Source of the DNA: Legionella rubrilucens
Lineage (GTDB): Bacteria > Pseudomonadota > Gammaproteobacteria > Legionellales > Legionellaceae
DNA: 64,000 bases
Assembly (NCBI RefSeq): GCF_001468125.1
Contig: NZ_LNYT01000020.1
Span: forward strand, 663,624-727,623
Reading direction: 5' to 3'
Shown here: piece after piece, positions 8,587 to 17,298 of the stretch
Position numbering within the stretch: the first letter of the stretch is position 1
How the letters are laid out: each line of letters opens with the position of its first letter
The notes under the pieces: generated by a model
Seen by the model: the letters and a program-made list of their open reading frames with translations, nothing else
Told to the model about the DNA's origin: nothing
Database searches by the model: none
Made by a program: the position numbers and the translations under genes

Positions 8587-9868
8587 GGGTAATCCCCAGG
8601 CGACGCCCCAGGTCGGATTGCATGCCGGCAGGGTATTGTTGCAGTAATGCCTTAAAGGATCCATGCTCAGGGTATTGGCCCATGAATTGATCGCGAGTCA
8701 GAAACAAATCCTTTGCCAGATAAACGCGGCCGCCAATGTCGGTGATGAATTGATTCATGGTTTCGATCGCTGCCCGAGCGTTATTGTCGTGGATAAAATC
8801 AACGGCGAGGGTAAAGCCTGGACGAACAAAACTCAATAAGCCGGCCCCCGGCCGGGTAAAATACTTCAATACACAGAGCGTGGGGGTTGCCTGCGTTTTA
8901 GCGATTAAATGCAACAATTGGGCTAACGTGGTCTCGGCCTGATCTTCTGCAAAGACTGCCTGAAACTGCACTAAGCCCTGCCGACCGTAAAGCCGGTTCC
9001 AATGCCTGATTTTATCGAGAGGGTTGTTAAATTCGATAAAATCCATACGCCGCATGCCGGTATCGGCGCGCTTGAAATAATATTGGTTAAGGTACTGCAT
9101 GCTGTAGCGATGAATCAGGCGAAACGGTAATTTGGGCAGTGTGAAGGACCTTGGCGGCGGGGGAGCGGTGCCGTGACAATGAACCGCCGCGGACATCAGC
9201 GCTTGCGGCGAATTCAGCAAATCGAGCCAGGCCACGAGGTAATCGCATTGCCTGCTGCTTTCTTTCATGGCAGTCAGCAGTTTATCGAATTGGGTAAATT
9301 TTTCAGTGTGCACCTCCACGCAGCGGGGGGCTCTTTTCAGCGTTAAGGCAACGCGCCGGATAATTCCGGTTAATCCAAGTCCTGCCAGCGTCGCGGTAAA
9401 AAGATCAGAATATTTTTCGGAACTTACCCGCAGGAGTCGGGAGCCCTGCTGTAATTCTATCCATTGAATATGCTGTCCAAGACTGCCGGAGGACGCGTTG
9501 TTTTTACCATGGACATCATTGGCAATGCCGCCAGCGAGGGTGGCATGGACAGTACCGGGTACGACCGGCGGAATAAAGTCCGGATGAACCTCAAATAAAT
9601 CAGCGAAGGTTACGCCGCCCTGGCAGTACAGTAATCCGTTGCTGTCATCAAAGCTCAATAAATGATTAAGCCGCGTGCAATCAATGACGTTTCCCTGCGT
9701 GTTAAAGCAACAATCGCTATAGCTCAATCCATAGCCGCGGGCAAGTACATTGGTCAGCGATGATTCAAACAAAGGAGGCAGCTGCCATTCATTGTCGGGA
9801 CGAAAGCAGGTTGACTGGCTTAAAACGGCGCCGCTGAAATGAGTAAGGGTTTTAGTCTGGCTGCGCAT
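8579..9868 (-). CDS. FAD-linked oxidase, DprE1-like
   Basis: This 429-residue protein has the vanillyl-alcohol-oxidase/PCMH fold. An ARGYGLSYSD block starts the FAD domain, followed by PGTVHATLAGGIANDVHGKN and GSLGQHIQWIEL, which closely parallel the FAD-binding loops of mycobacterial DprE1. The C-terminal substrate domain ends with a strand-rich region including FTLAVDFIHDNN and LAKDLFLTRDQF. DprE1 oxidises decaprenylphosphoryl-ribose at C2. Legionella has no arabinogalactan, so the substrate here is probably another polyprenyl-phosphate or envelope sugar. The next gene, translationally coupled, is a DprE2-like reductase. Confidence 0.8.
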   Translation of the reverse strand: MRSQTKTLTHFSGAVLSQSTCFRPDNEWQLPPLFESSLTNVLARGYGLSYSDCCFNTQGNVIDCTRLNHLLSFDDSNGLLYCQGGVTFADLFEVHPDFIPPVVPGTVHATLAGGIANDVHGKNNASSGSLGQHIQWIELQQGSRLLRVSSEKYSDLFTATLAGLGLTGIIRRVALTLKRAPRCVEVHTEKFTQFDKLLTAMKESSRQCDYLVAWLDLLNSPQALMSAAVHCHGTAPPPPRSFTLPKLPFRLIHRYSMQYLNQYYFKRADTGMRRMDFIEFNNPLDKIRHWNRLYGRQGLVQFQAVFAEDQAETTLAQLLHLIAKTQATPTLCVLKYFTRPGAGLLSFVRPGFTLAVDFIHDNNARAAIETMNQFITDIGGRVYLAKDLFLTRDQFMGQYPEHGSFKALLQQYPAGMQSDLGRRLGITHD

Positions 9869-10000
9869 AAAGGGAGGAAGCGTCTGTTATAATGATCATT
9901 TTGCCATGTTTGCTGAATTAAACAATCCTTTATTCCGTTTGCTTCTTTTTATGAAGCACTGACTATACTTTATAAGACGGAGTAATAAAGGATGACTCTT

Positions 10001-10237
10001 ATGCGCAAAGCCCTCACCATGGTATTCTTCTTAACCGGTTTAGCCCCTGTGACGGTGTATGCTGCGGATTTACCCACAGTCGTTATCGGGTCTGAAAATT
10101 ATGATCATGACATGTGTGTCAATCAATACACGGACAATTGCATCAGCACAGTGTGCATCACCTCCAGCGCCCTGGATTGCAATGAGCAATGCAAAGCCGC
10201 TGCCATTGATAAATGCGAGGAAAAGGAAGAAGAGTAG
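10001..10237 (+). CDS. Small secreted cysteine-rich protein
   Basis: The start at 10001 is preferred because AAAGGA (9986-9991) is 9 bases upstream, while the alternative ATG at 9992 abuts that site. A 21-residue signal peptide ends VTVYAA. The mature part (about 57 residues) has six cysteines in a short stretch and an acidic tail, which suggests a disulfide-stabilised periplasmic or secreted peptide. A TATACT box at 9964-9969 could be its -10 element. I do not recognise the family. It precedes the flagellar sigma-54 promoter and reads in the same direction. Confidence 0.65.
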   Translation: MRKALTMVFFLTGLAPVTVYAADLPTVVIGSENYDHDMCVNQYTDNCISTVCITSSALDCNEQCKAAAIDKCEEKEEE

Positions 10238-10325
10238 GACTTTTTGTGTCAAAAACTTGACTTTCTCCCTGCAGGCTTTTTATCTTAATCCTGTATCTTT
10301 TTGATTATTCACTCAATTTCTTAGG

Positions 10326-10341
10326 TGGCACGTGAATTGCT
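10326..10341 (+). promoter_or_regulatory. Sigma-54 (RpoN) promoter of the fliM operon
   Basis: TGGCACGTGAATTGCT matches the RpoN -24/-12 consensus at every defined position, with correct spacing between GG and GC. It lies 69 bases before the fliM start at 10410. In Legionella and Pseudomonas, early flagellar operons are driven by RpoN with the activator FleQ, which fits. Confidence 0.9.
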
Positions 10342-10409
10342 TGGACTCTGTAAAAGAGAAAAAGTAATGGTAAGAAAAAGAGTGTTTTCAATGGTTTGAC
10401 AGGATGGTT

Positions 10410-11501
10410 ATGGCTGAAAAAGATGTTTTATCACAGGAAGAAATTGATGCGCTCTTAAGCTCCGTTAGCGATGAGGAAGGGGCTGCTCCTGTCGCAGAAG
10501 GGAGTGAGGAGAGCAATCAGGGCGCCGCCACCGCTTCTGAAAATCCTGCCGACGAGAAAGCCGCTGAGCCGGTGAAAGAAAAGCCTGCTGCTAAAACCGT
10601 GCATCCGCCGAAAGACGCAGGACTTGAAGAAAAAATCCAGGTCTTGAATTTCGCCAGTCAGGAGCGCATTGTTCGCGGTGAATTGCCGGTGCTCGATAAA
10701 ATTCATGATCGAGCCGCCCGTTTTTTTGGTAATGACATCTATCAGCTCATGGCTAAAGAGCTGGAAATCAAACAGGAACCGTTAAGTGTCGTCAAACACC
10801 GCGATTTTTTAGACAGCCTGCCAAACCCTACCTTAATGACCCTCTACCGTTTTAAACCCTTACGCGGTAAAGCCATTGTCCTGTTTGACAATACCTTTGT
10901 TTACGATCTGGTCGATTATTATTTTGGCGGCAATTCGCAGTTTCTGGCGCAGACGGACAAAACCGATTTTACTGCGGCGGAATTACGGGTGATGGAAATT
11001 GTGATTAACAAACTGGTGCATAATATTGAGCACGCCTGGGCGCCCATCATCAAGCTGGAGGCTATCCGCGTCAACGATGAGACCAACCCGCAGCTTGTAC
11101 ACATTGGCGAACCGGAGGACTTGCTGTTGGTCAGCCGTTTTCTCATTGATTTCGGCCGCGAGAAGGGCAGTTTCTCCTTTGTCATGCCTTTCTCGATGGT
11201 GGAGCCCATTAAACAGCAGCTTGAACTTGGCGCGGCAAGGCCGGATGATGAAATTGATCCCAACTGGATCATGTCGCTTAAAGAGGAATTAATGGATGTG
11301 GAGTTACTGGTCACCAGTGCCATGGCGCAAACGACCAGTACGCTTGGCAAAGTGATGGCGTGGCAGGTTGGCGATTTCCTCCCGCTTGAAATGCATGAAA
11401 TCGTTACGCTGGATATTGAGGGAACGCCCAGTTTTACTGCGACCCTGGGCAGTGCCAACGATAAGCGGGCGTTAAAAATCATTAAAAAAATCAGTTATTA
11501 G
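10410..11501 (+). CDS. fliM: Flagellar motor switch protein FliM
   Basis: FliM forms the C-ring with FliG and FliN and sets rotation direction. The start at 10410 is chosen because ACAGGA lies six bases upstream; the ATG at 10404 touches that site. The N-terminal LSQEEIDALLSS is the conserved CheY-P-binding peptide, separated by an Ala/Glu/Pro-rich linker from the CheC-like middle domain (starting near LDKIHDRAARFFGND) and the FliN-like C-terminal domain. Length (363) is slightly above the family norm because of the linker. It is the first gene after the sigma-54 promoter, and fliN follows 9 bases later. The CheY-binding peptide is kept although no che gene lies in the cluster. Confidence 0.97.
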   Translation: MAEKDVLSQEEIDALLSSVSDEEGAAPVAEGSEESNQGAATASENPADEKAAEPVKEKPAAKTVHPPKDAGLEEKIQVLNFASQERIVRGELPVLDKIHDRAARFFGNDIYQLMAKELEIKQEPLSVVKHRDFLDSLPNPTLMTLYRFKPLRGKAIVLFDNTFVYDLVDYYFGGNSQFLAQTDKTDFTAAELRVMEIVINKLVHNIEHAWAPIIKLEAIRVNDETNPQLVHIGEPEDLLLVSRFLIDFGREKGSFSFVMPFSMVEPIKQQLELGAARPDDEIDPNWIMSLKEELMDVELLVTSAMAQTTSTLGKVMAWQVGDFLPLEMHEIVTLDIEGTPSFTATLGSANDKRALKIIKKISY

Positions 11502-11510
11502 GGGATGGAC

Positions 11511-11840
11511 ATGAGTGAGCAGAAGGACGCGATAGCTGCAGGTACGGCAACAGGGAATGGCAGTGCGGTGGATGCCAGCGGCGAAAAAATGGAGCTGATT
11601 CTGGATATCCCGGTCACGGTAACCGTGGAAATTGGTCGTACCAGAATGACCATACGCAATCTTTTGCAATTGAATCAGGGCGGCATCGTGGCCTTGGACA
11701 GGCTGGCTGGAGAGCCTCTCGATGTCCTGGTCAACGGCACCCTCGTGGCTCACGGCGAGGTGGTGGTCGTAAACGACAAGTTCGGGGTGCGCTTAACCGA
11801 CATCGTCAGCAAAGCCGAACGGATCAAGCGCCTGAAATGA
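11511..11840 (+). CDS. fliN: Flagellar motor switch protein FliN
   Basis: The C-terminal two-thirds is a SpoA-type domain with the typical LDIPVTVTVEIGRTRMTIRN, LLQLNQGGIVALD and GEVVVVNDKFGVRLTDIVS blocks. FliN completes the C-ring below FliM and binds export cargo complexes through FliH. The start at 11511 is preferred over 11505 because AGGGG (11500-11504) is then six bases away. Its stop overlaps the fliO start by 4 bases (ATGA), so the two are translationally coupled. Confidence 0.97.
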   Translation: MSEQKDAIAAGTATGNGSAVDASGEKMELILDIPVTVTVEIGRTRMTIRNLLQLNQGGIVALDRLAGEPLDVLVNGTLVAHGEVVVVNDKFGVRLTDIVSKAERIKRLK

Positions 11841-12250
11841 AAACATCACACGGGGTTTGGGGAAGCCTTTTTCTCCCATTAAACGCCATGGCTGCCGGGA
11901 CGGAGCTGGCCAAAGGCAGTTCGGCTTTAGGCGCTCATGACATGTTGCGCCTGACGTTGGGTCTTTTGATGGTGGTGCTGCTGATTGTCTTTTTAGCCTG
12001 GGTTTTAAGGCGTTTAAATCAGGCAGGCATCGGCGTCAGCGGTGCGTTTCGCATCATTGCCGGCACAAGTCTTGGGCCACGTGAAAAAATCATGCTGGTT
12101 AAGGCGGGCGAGCGTTATTTACTGCTTGGTGTGGCTAATGGCAGTATCAACACACTGCATGATTTCGGCGAGGAACTGCCGCCAGGTTTTCAGACAGAAG
12201 CGAAAAGTTCGTTTCCTGAATTGCTTAAACACGTCATGAGGAAGTCCTGA
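11837..12250 (+). CDS. fliO: Flagellar biosynthesis protein FliO
   Basis: FliO helps assemble the FliP pore of the flagellar export gate. The 137-residue protein has a short N-terminal signal-like stretch, one strong membrane helix (about residues 37-60) and a cytoplasmic domain with the family motif [21 protein letters not shown]. Position between fliN and fliP and the usual length agree. The fliP start follows 1 base after its stop. Confidence 0.92.
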   Translation: MKTSHGVWGSLFLPLNAMAAGTELAKGSSALGAHDMLRLTLGLLMVVLLIVFLAWVLRRLNQAGIGVSGAFRIIAGTSLGPREKIMLVKAGERYLLLGVANGSINTLHDFGEELPPGFQTEAKSSFPELLKHVMRKS

Positions 12251-12251
12251 A

Positions 12252-13001
12252 ATGAAGCACAAGAGGACAAGACTCTTTCTCGTGATGGCGCTTTTATTTC
12301 CGGTGCTTGCCAATGCCGCATCCCTCAGTCTACCAGGCGTCACCGTGACACCTGGCACAGGCGGAGCCCAAACCTACAGCGTGAATCTGCAAATTCTCAT
12401 CTTCATGACCCTGCTCAGCGTTTTGCCGGGGTTGTTGATGGCGATGACAGCATTTACCCGCATCATCATCGTGCTTTCTATTTTAAGGCAGGCCATAGGG
12501 ATGGCTCAAACGCCGACCAATCAGATATTGATAGGTATTGCCCTGTTCCTGACTTTTTTTGTCATGGCCCCGGTATTCAATCAAATCAATGAGCAGGCGG
12601 TGCAGCCTTACCTCGCCGATAAAATCGAATTCACGCAGGCCTTAGGGCTGGCCCAGGGGCCGCTTCGTCATTTTATGCTCAATCAAACCCGCAAAAACGA
12701 TCTGGCGCTGTTTGAGAAATTCAGTAACAAAACCTATGCCAACCTGGCTGAGGTCCCCATGAGCGTAGTGATTCCTGCCTTTGTGACCAGTGAATTAAAA
12801 ACGGCTTTTCAGATTGGGTTTTTGCTGTTTCTGCCTTTTTTAATCATCGATATTGTGGTGGCGAGCGTGCTGATGGCCATGGGTATGATGATGCTGTCGC
12901 CGTTAATCATTTCCCTGCCGTTTAAGATCATGCTGTTTGTGATGGTTGATGGGTGGACACTGGTACTGGGCTCTTTAGCGTCCAGTTTTGCCATGAGCTA
13001 G
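12252..13001 (+). CDS. fliP: Flagellar export gate protein FliP
   Basis: FliP forms the core ring of the flagellar type III export gate with FliQ and FliR. A cleavable signal peptide (about residues 1-23, ending VLANAA) precedes [23 protein letters not shown] (two helices), the periplasmic loop, and the C-terminal pair containing [15 protein letters not shown] and [11 protein letters not shown], all typical of FliP. Length 249 is standard. fliQ begins 25 bases downstream behind a strong AGGAGG-like site. Confidence 0.97.
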   Translation: MKHKRTRLFLVMALLFPVLANAASLSLPGVTVTPGTGGAQTYSVNLQILIFMTLLSVLPGLLMAMTAFTRIIIVLSILRQAIGMAQTPTNQILIGIALFLTFFVMAPVFNQINEQAVQPYLADKIEFTQALGLAQGPLRHFMLNQTRKNDLALFEKFSNKTYANLAEVPMSVVIPAFVTSELKTAFQIGFLLFLPFLIIDIVVASVLMAMGMMMLSPLIISLPFKIMLFVMVDGWTLVLGSLASSFAMS

Positions 13002-13026
13002 GCCTGAGCTAACCCAGGAGGGGAAG

Positions 13027-13296
13027 ATGACACCCGATGGCATTGTTTCAATTTTCAGCGAGAGCGTTTATGTGATGATCATCATCCTGGCCGTGCTCAT
13101 CGTCCCGGGGTTGCTGGTGGGGCTTGTCGTGGCCATGTTTCAGGCGGCCACGCAAATCAATGAAATGAGCTTAAGTTTTATTCCCAAATTGTTTGTGACT
13201 TTCCTTGTGCTGGCGTTTGCGGGACCATGGTTATTAAAAACCATGATCCATTATACGGAAACACTGTTTATGAATATTCCTTACCTGATTGATTAA
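13027..13296 (+). CDS. fliQ: Flagellar export gate protein FliQ
   Basis: The 89-residue, two-helix protein has the family pattern VPGLLVGLVVAMFQAATQIN followed by MSLSFIPKL. Four FliQ copies wrap the FliP/FliR core of the export gate. It is placed as usual between fliP and fliR, with a CAGGAGGGG ribosome site just before the ATG. Confidence 0.96.
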   Translation: MTPDGIVSIFSESVYVMIIILAVLIVPGLLVGLVVAMFQAATQINEMSLSFIPKLFVTFLVLAFAGPWLLKTMIHYTETLFMNIPYLID

Positions 13297-13298
13297 TC

Positions 13299-14069
13299 AT
13301 GGACATTGACTATAAGACAATGATTATTCAAATCAGCCAGGTGGTCTGGCCGATGCCGCGTATCAGCGGCCTGTTTCTGACCATGCCGGTCATTTCATCT
13401 ATCTTGATTCCTGTGCGGGTGCGGGTGGTCATTGCCATGGCATTTTCCTTTCTGCTGTCCTCGTTTATCCCCTCGAATCTCACGCTTGAGCATTTCAATG
13501 CCTACTACCTGATTTATCTGGCCTTTGAACTGCTGCTGGGGTTGATGATGGGCTTTGTTCTGCAGATGGTGTTTCAGGTGTTTGTTATTGGCGGACAGAT
13601 CATTGCCATGCAGGCCGGGTTGGGTTTTGCCACCATGATTGATCCCGCCAGCAAGGCCAGCGTGCCTTTAATCAGTCAGTTCTATTTGCTGATGGTCAGC
13701 CTGATGTTTCTGGCCCTGAATGGCCATTTGGCTGTTTTCGAGCTGTTTTTTAACAGTTTTACCATGCTGCCGGTTGGAAGTGTGCCGGTGGAGTTGTCGG
13801 ATATTGGCCGAGTGCTGATTTTTTCGGGTTGGATGATGAAAGAATCCGTTCTGGTGGCCTTGCCGGCCATTCTCGCTTTGCTGGTTATCAGTCTTGCCTT
13901 TGGCATAATGACAAGGGTGGCGCCGCAGCTTAATATTTTCTCTATCGGATTTCCCATTACCTTGTTTATGGGGATTGTGATATTGCGGGTCAGTTTGCCC
14001 GGGGTGGCGGCACAGATTGCCGACAGCCTTGAGCAGGGAATGTTACTTATTAAAGGATTATTGTACTGA
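13299..14069 (+). CDS. fliR: Flagellar export gate protein FliR
   Basis: FliR completes the FliPQR export gate. The 256-residue protein has several membrane helices and family blocks such as RISGLFLTMPV, RVRVVIAMAFSF, and GFATMIDPASKASVP in the middle. It starts 3 bases after fliQ, and its last base is the first base of flhB. Confidence 0.96.
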   Translation: MDIDYKTMIIQISQVVWPMPRISGLFLTMPVISSILIPVRVRVVIAMAFSFLLSSFIPSNLTLEHFNAYYLIYLAFELLLGLMMGFVLQMVFQVFVIGGQIIAMQAGLGFATMIDPASKASVPLISQFYLLMVSLMFLALNGHLAVFELFFNSFTMLPVGSVPVELSDIGRVLIFSGWMMKESVLVALPAILALLVISLAFGIMTRVAPQLNIFSIGFPITLFMGIVILRVSLPGVAAQIADSLEQGMLLIKGLLY

Positions 14070-15214
14070 TGGCAGACGATGAACAGTCCCAGGAGAAGAC
14101 CGAACAGCCCTCGCCCAAGCGGTTAAAAGAAGCGAGGGAAAAGGGCCAGATTGCGCGTTCGAAAGATTTTAACGCCACGATCATCCTGCTGTTTTCCGGC
14201 GCGGGATTTTTGGTTTTTGGTGATTTTTTATCGACGCATTTCCTGACCATGATGCATCATGCCTTTGAATTCGACAGCCGTATTCTTTTAACCAGCATGG
14301 ACATGATGTACAACCTTTATTTCATCATCCAGACCGGGGTAATGGCTGTATTCCCTGTTTTGATGGTTATCCTTGTGCTTTCCATCGCCGCTCCGCTGCT
14401 CATGGGCGGCTGGGTATTCAGCTTGCAATCCGTGCAGCCGCAGTTTTCGCGTTTAAGCCCATTGAAGGGCATCAAGCGCATGCTGTCGGTCAAAGGCCTC
14501 ATGGAAATGCTCAAAGCCATGGCTAAATTTTTTCTCATCTCCATTGTGTCGATTCTGGTGCTGAAATGGAAACTTCCCGCGTTGCTGGCACTTGCGAATT
14601 CCCCCTTAAACAGTGCCTTGAGTGAAGGACTGTGGATAGTGGGCATTCTTTTTCTGATTATCAGTGCGAGTTTAATTCTTATCGCCGCGGTGGATGTGCC
14701 ATTCCAATGGTATGAACACAACAAGCAATTGAAAATGACTAAACAGGAATTAAAAGACGAATACAAGGAAACGGAAGGAAAGCCAGAGGTTAAGGCTCAG
14801 ATTCGCCGAACTCAACAGGAAATTGCAAGAAGGCGCATGATGAGTGAAGTGCCCAAGGCGGCAGTGGTGTTAACCAACCCCACGCATTACGCGGTCGCCA
14901 TCAGCTACCGGCAGGATGGCACGCGCGCACCCATTGTGGTGGCCAAGGGCAAGGATTTGGTGGCATTGCAGATTAACCGGGTGGCCAAGGCCAACGACGT
15001 GCCCATTCTTTCCCTGCCGCCCCTGGCCCGAGCCATTTTCTTTTCAACCGATTTGAATGCCGAGATCCCGCGCGGGCTGTATGTGGCTGTCGCCCAGGTT
15101 CTCGCGTACATCTTTCAACTTGAGGATAAAAGTCGTTACGAGACGACACCGGGCTTTTTGAGGGATTTACCCATTCCGGATGAGTTAAAACGCGATGTGG
15201 AGGATGAAGCATGA
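14069..15214 (+). CDS. flhB: Flagellar export switch protein FlhB
   Basis: FlhB switches export specificity from rod-hook to filament substrates by self-cleavage. The N-terminus has the usual EKTEQPSPKRLKEAREKGQ, then four membrane helices, then a cytoplasmic domain with the autocleavage motif in VVLTNPTHYAVAI, cut between Asn and Pro. Length 381 is standard. It overlaps fliR by one base and flhA by four. Confidence 0.97.
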   Translation: MADDEQSQEKTEQPSPKRLKEAREKGQIARSKDFNATIILLFSGAGFLVFGDFLSTHFLTMMHHAFEFDSRILLTSMDMMYNLYFIIQTGVMAVFPVLMVILVLSIAAPLLMGGWVFSLQSVQPQFSRLSPLKGIKRMLSVKGLMEMLKAMAKFFLISIVSILVLKWKLPALLALANSPLNSALSEGLWIVGILFLIISASLILIAAVDVPFQWYEHNKQLKMTKQELKDEYKETEGKPEVKAQIRRTQQEIARRRMMSEVPKAAVVLTNPTHYAVAISYRQDGTRAPIVVAKGKDLVALQINRVAKANDVPILSLPPLARAIFFSTDLNAEIPRGLYVAVAQVLAYIFQLEDKSRYETTPGFLRDLPIPDELKRDVEDEA

Positions 15215-17283
15215 ACAATGTCGTGAGCGTTTTACGCCAATGGATGCAGCACGGCCTGGGTACGCCGCTGATGATGGTCATCATGCTGAGCATGATGATC
15301 CTGCCTCTGCCGCCTTTTCTGCTTGATATTTTCTTTACCTTTAATATTGCCTTGTCGCTGGTGGTTCTGCTGGCTGTGGTTTACAGCGACAGGCCGCTTG
15401 ATTTTGCTGTTTTCCCTACTGTGCTGCTTATCGCCACCTTGCTTCGCCTGGCACTGAACGTGGCCTCGACCCGTGTCGTGCTGCTGCATGGTCATACCGG
15501 TACGGATGCGGCGGGACAAGTCATCGAATCATTTGGTGAGGTGGTCATCGGCGGGGATTACGCGGTGGGGATTGTGGTTTTCACCATTCTGGTGATCATC
15601 AACTTTGTGGTGGTCACCAAAGGAGCCGGGCGCGTGTCAGAAGTCAGCGCCCGCTTCACCTTAGACTCATTGCCCGGGAAGCAGATGGCGATTGATGCCG
15701 ATTTGAACGCCGGCATCATTAATCAGGAACAGGCCGTGCAGCGGCGGGCGGAAGTCGCTCAGGAAGCGGATTTCTACGGCTCCATGGATGGTGCCAGCAA
15801 ATTCGTGCGCGGGGATGCCATCGCCGGTATCCTTATCCTGTTCATTAACTTGGTCGGGGGCCTGGCTATCGGTATGATGCAGCATGGCATGAACTTTTCG
15901 GATGCCTTGCGCAATTATACGTTATTGACGATCGGTGACGGTTTGGTGGCGCAGGTGCCCTCGCTGGTTTTATCCACGGCAGCAGCCATCATGGTCACGC
16001 GGGTTTCAACCGCCCAGGACATGGGCAAGGCCGTGGTGCATCAGGTCTTTGGCAATCCCAAATCCCTGTTCATTGCCGCCGGCATTATTGGCGGTATTGG
16101 TTTAATTCCCGGCATGCCTCATGTTGCTTTTATTTTATTGGCGGCCGGTTTAGGGGGCATTGGCTATCTGCTTATCGAAAGAGAAAAGGCAGGCAAGCTG
16201 GTCGATAAGGAGACGGAAGCGGCAAGCCGTGTTGAAGAGCCTGCAACTGAATTGTCCTGGGATGATGTCAATCCCGTGGATGTCATTGGTCTTGAAGTGG
16301 GGTATCGCCTCATCCCCATGGTGGACAGCACCCAGGGGGGCGTGCTGCTGTCGCGCATCAAAGGCGTGCGCAAAAAGATTTCTCAGGAACTCGGTTTTCT
16401 CATCCCCACGGTTCATATTCGCGATAATCTGGATTTAAAACCCAACCATTACCGCATCAGCTTAGCCGGCGTGGTGATGGGCGAGGCGCCAATTTACAAT
16501 GATAAATGGCTGGCGATTAACCCCGGGCAGGTCTTTGGCGAATTAGACGGTTTAAGGACGCTTGATCCAGCGTTTGGCCTTGAAGCAGTCTGGATTAACG
16601 AAAATCAGAAAGAACAGGCGCATACCTACGGGTATACGGTAGTGGATGCTTCAACCGTGATTGCCACGCATCTGAGCCAGATTCTGGAAGCCAACAGCCA
16701 GCAATTACTGGGTTATGAAGAAACTCAGCAATTACTGGATAAACTGGCTCGCACTTCACCCAAACTGGTGAAAGAACTGGTGCCGGATGCCTTGACACTG
16801 GGCGCGGTGAATAAAGTCCTGCAGGGCCTGCTGGTTGAACATATCCCCTTAACCGACATCCGTACCATTGTCGAAACCCTGGCAGAAGCCGCCAGTAAAT
16901 CCAAAGACATTGATTACCTCATCGGCCAGGTCAGGGTGGCCCTGTCGCGCATGATCACTCAGAAAATAAGCGGTTTGCATGAGGAATTGCCCATCATTAC
17001 GCTGAAACCGGAGCTGGAACAGTTATTGCAGAACAGCATCCAGAGCAACGCCGGTCAGGGTGTGAGCTTTGAACCTGGAATGGCCGATAAAATTCAGCAC
17101 TCGCTGGCGCAACTGGCCGCCCAGCAACAGGCGAAAAATGAATTGGCTGTGCTCGTGGTTCAACCGGGGATACGCGCGGCGTTGGCACGATTTGTGCGTC
17201 ACATTTCCAGTAATTTGCATGTTTTATCGTATCAGGAAATCCCTGATAACAAGGAGATTCGCATTATTGGTACGGTAGGTTAG
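15211..17283 (+). CDS. flhA: Flagellar export apparatus protein FlhA
   Basis: FlhA is the nonameric export-gate subunit that couples proton flow to substrate transfer and docks chaperone-cargo complexes. The N-terminal half has eight predicted membrane helices with family motifs such as FPTVLLIATLLRLALNVAST, KGAGRVSEVSARFTLDSLPG and GDAIAGILILFINLVGG. The C-terminal half is the soluble docking domain. Length 690 is typical. The start overlaps flhB by 4 bases, and flhF follows after 15 bases. Confidence 0.97.
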   Translation: MNNVVSVLRQWMQHGLGTPLMMVIMLSMMILPLPPFLLDIFFTFNIALSLVVLLAVVYSDRPLDFAVFPTVLLIATLLRLALNVASTRVVLLHGHTGTDAAGQVIESFGEVVIGGDYAVGIVVFTILVIINFVVVTKGAGRVSEVSARFTLDSLPGKQMAIDADLNAGIINQEQAVQRRAEVAQEADFYGSMDGASKFVRGDAIAGILILFINLVGGLAIGMMQHGMNFSDALRNYTLLTIGDGLVAQVPSLVLSTAAAIMVTRVSTAQDMGKAVVHQVFGNPKSLFIAAGIIGGIGLIPGMPHVAFILLAAGLGGIGYLLIEREKAGKLVDKETEAASRVEEPATELSWDDVNPVDVIGLEVGYRLIPMVDSTQGGVLLSRIKGVRKKISQELGFLIPTVHIRDNLDLKPNHYRISLAGVVMGEAPIYNDKWLAINPGQVFGELDGLRTLDPAFGLEAVWINENQKEQAHTYGYTVVDASTVIATHLSQILEANSQQLLGYEETQQLLDKLARTSPKLVKELVPDALTLGAVNKVLQGLLVEHIPLTDIRTIVETLAEAASKSKDIDYLIGQVRVALSRMITQKISGLHEELPIITLKPELEQLLQNSIQSNAGQGVSFEPGMADKIQHSLAQLAAQQQAKNELAVLVVQPGIRAALARFVRHISSNLHVLSYQEIPDNKEIRIIGTVG
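17183..17198 (+). promoter_or_regulatory. Possible internal sigma-54 promoter upstream of flhF
   Basis: TGGCACGATTTGTGCG inside the flhA 3' end keeps the full -24 element and the GC of the -12 element, with one mismatch (GTGC for TTGC) and correct spacing. It lies about 100 bases before flhF. It could boost flhF-flhG-fliA expression, but it may be chance coding sequence. Confidence 0.3.
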
Positions 17284-17298
17284 TAGAGTGGAGAATCC

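Noticed and set aside
10919..11482. Long antisense frame of 187 residues opposite fliM.
   Set aside because: It shadows a clear fliM frame, has a composition typical of antisense reading (Ser, Ile, Leu) and no ribosome site.
14317..14766. 149-residue antisense frame opposite flhB.
   Set aside because: It lies entirely within flhB, which has all its family motifs; no promoter or ribosome site.
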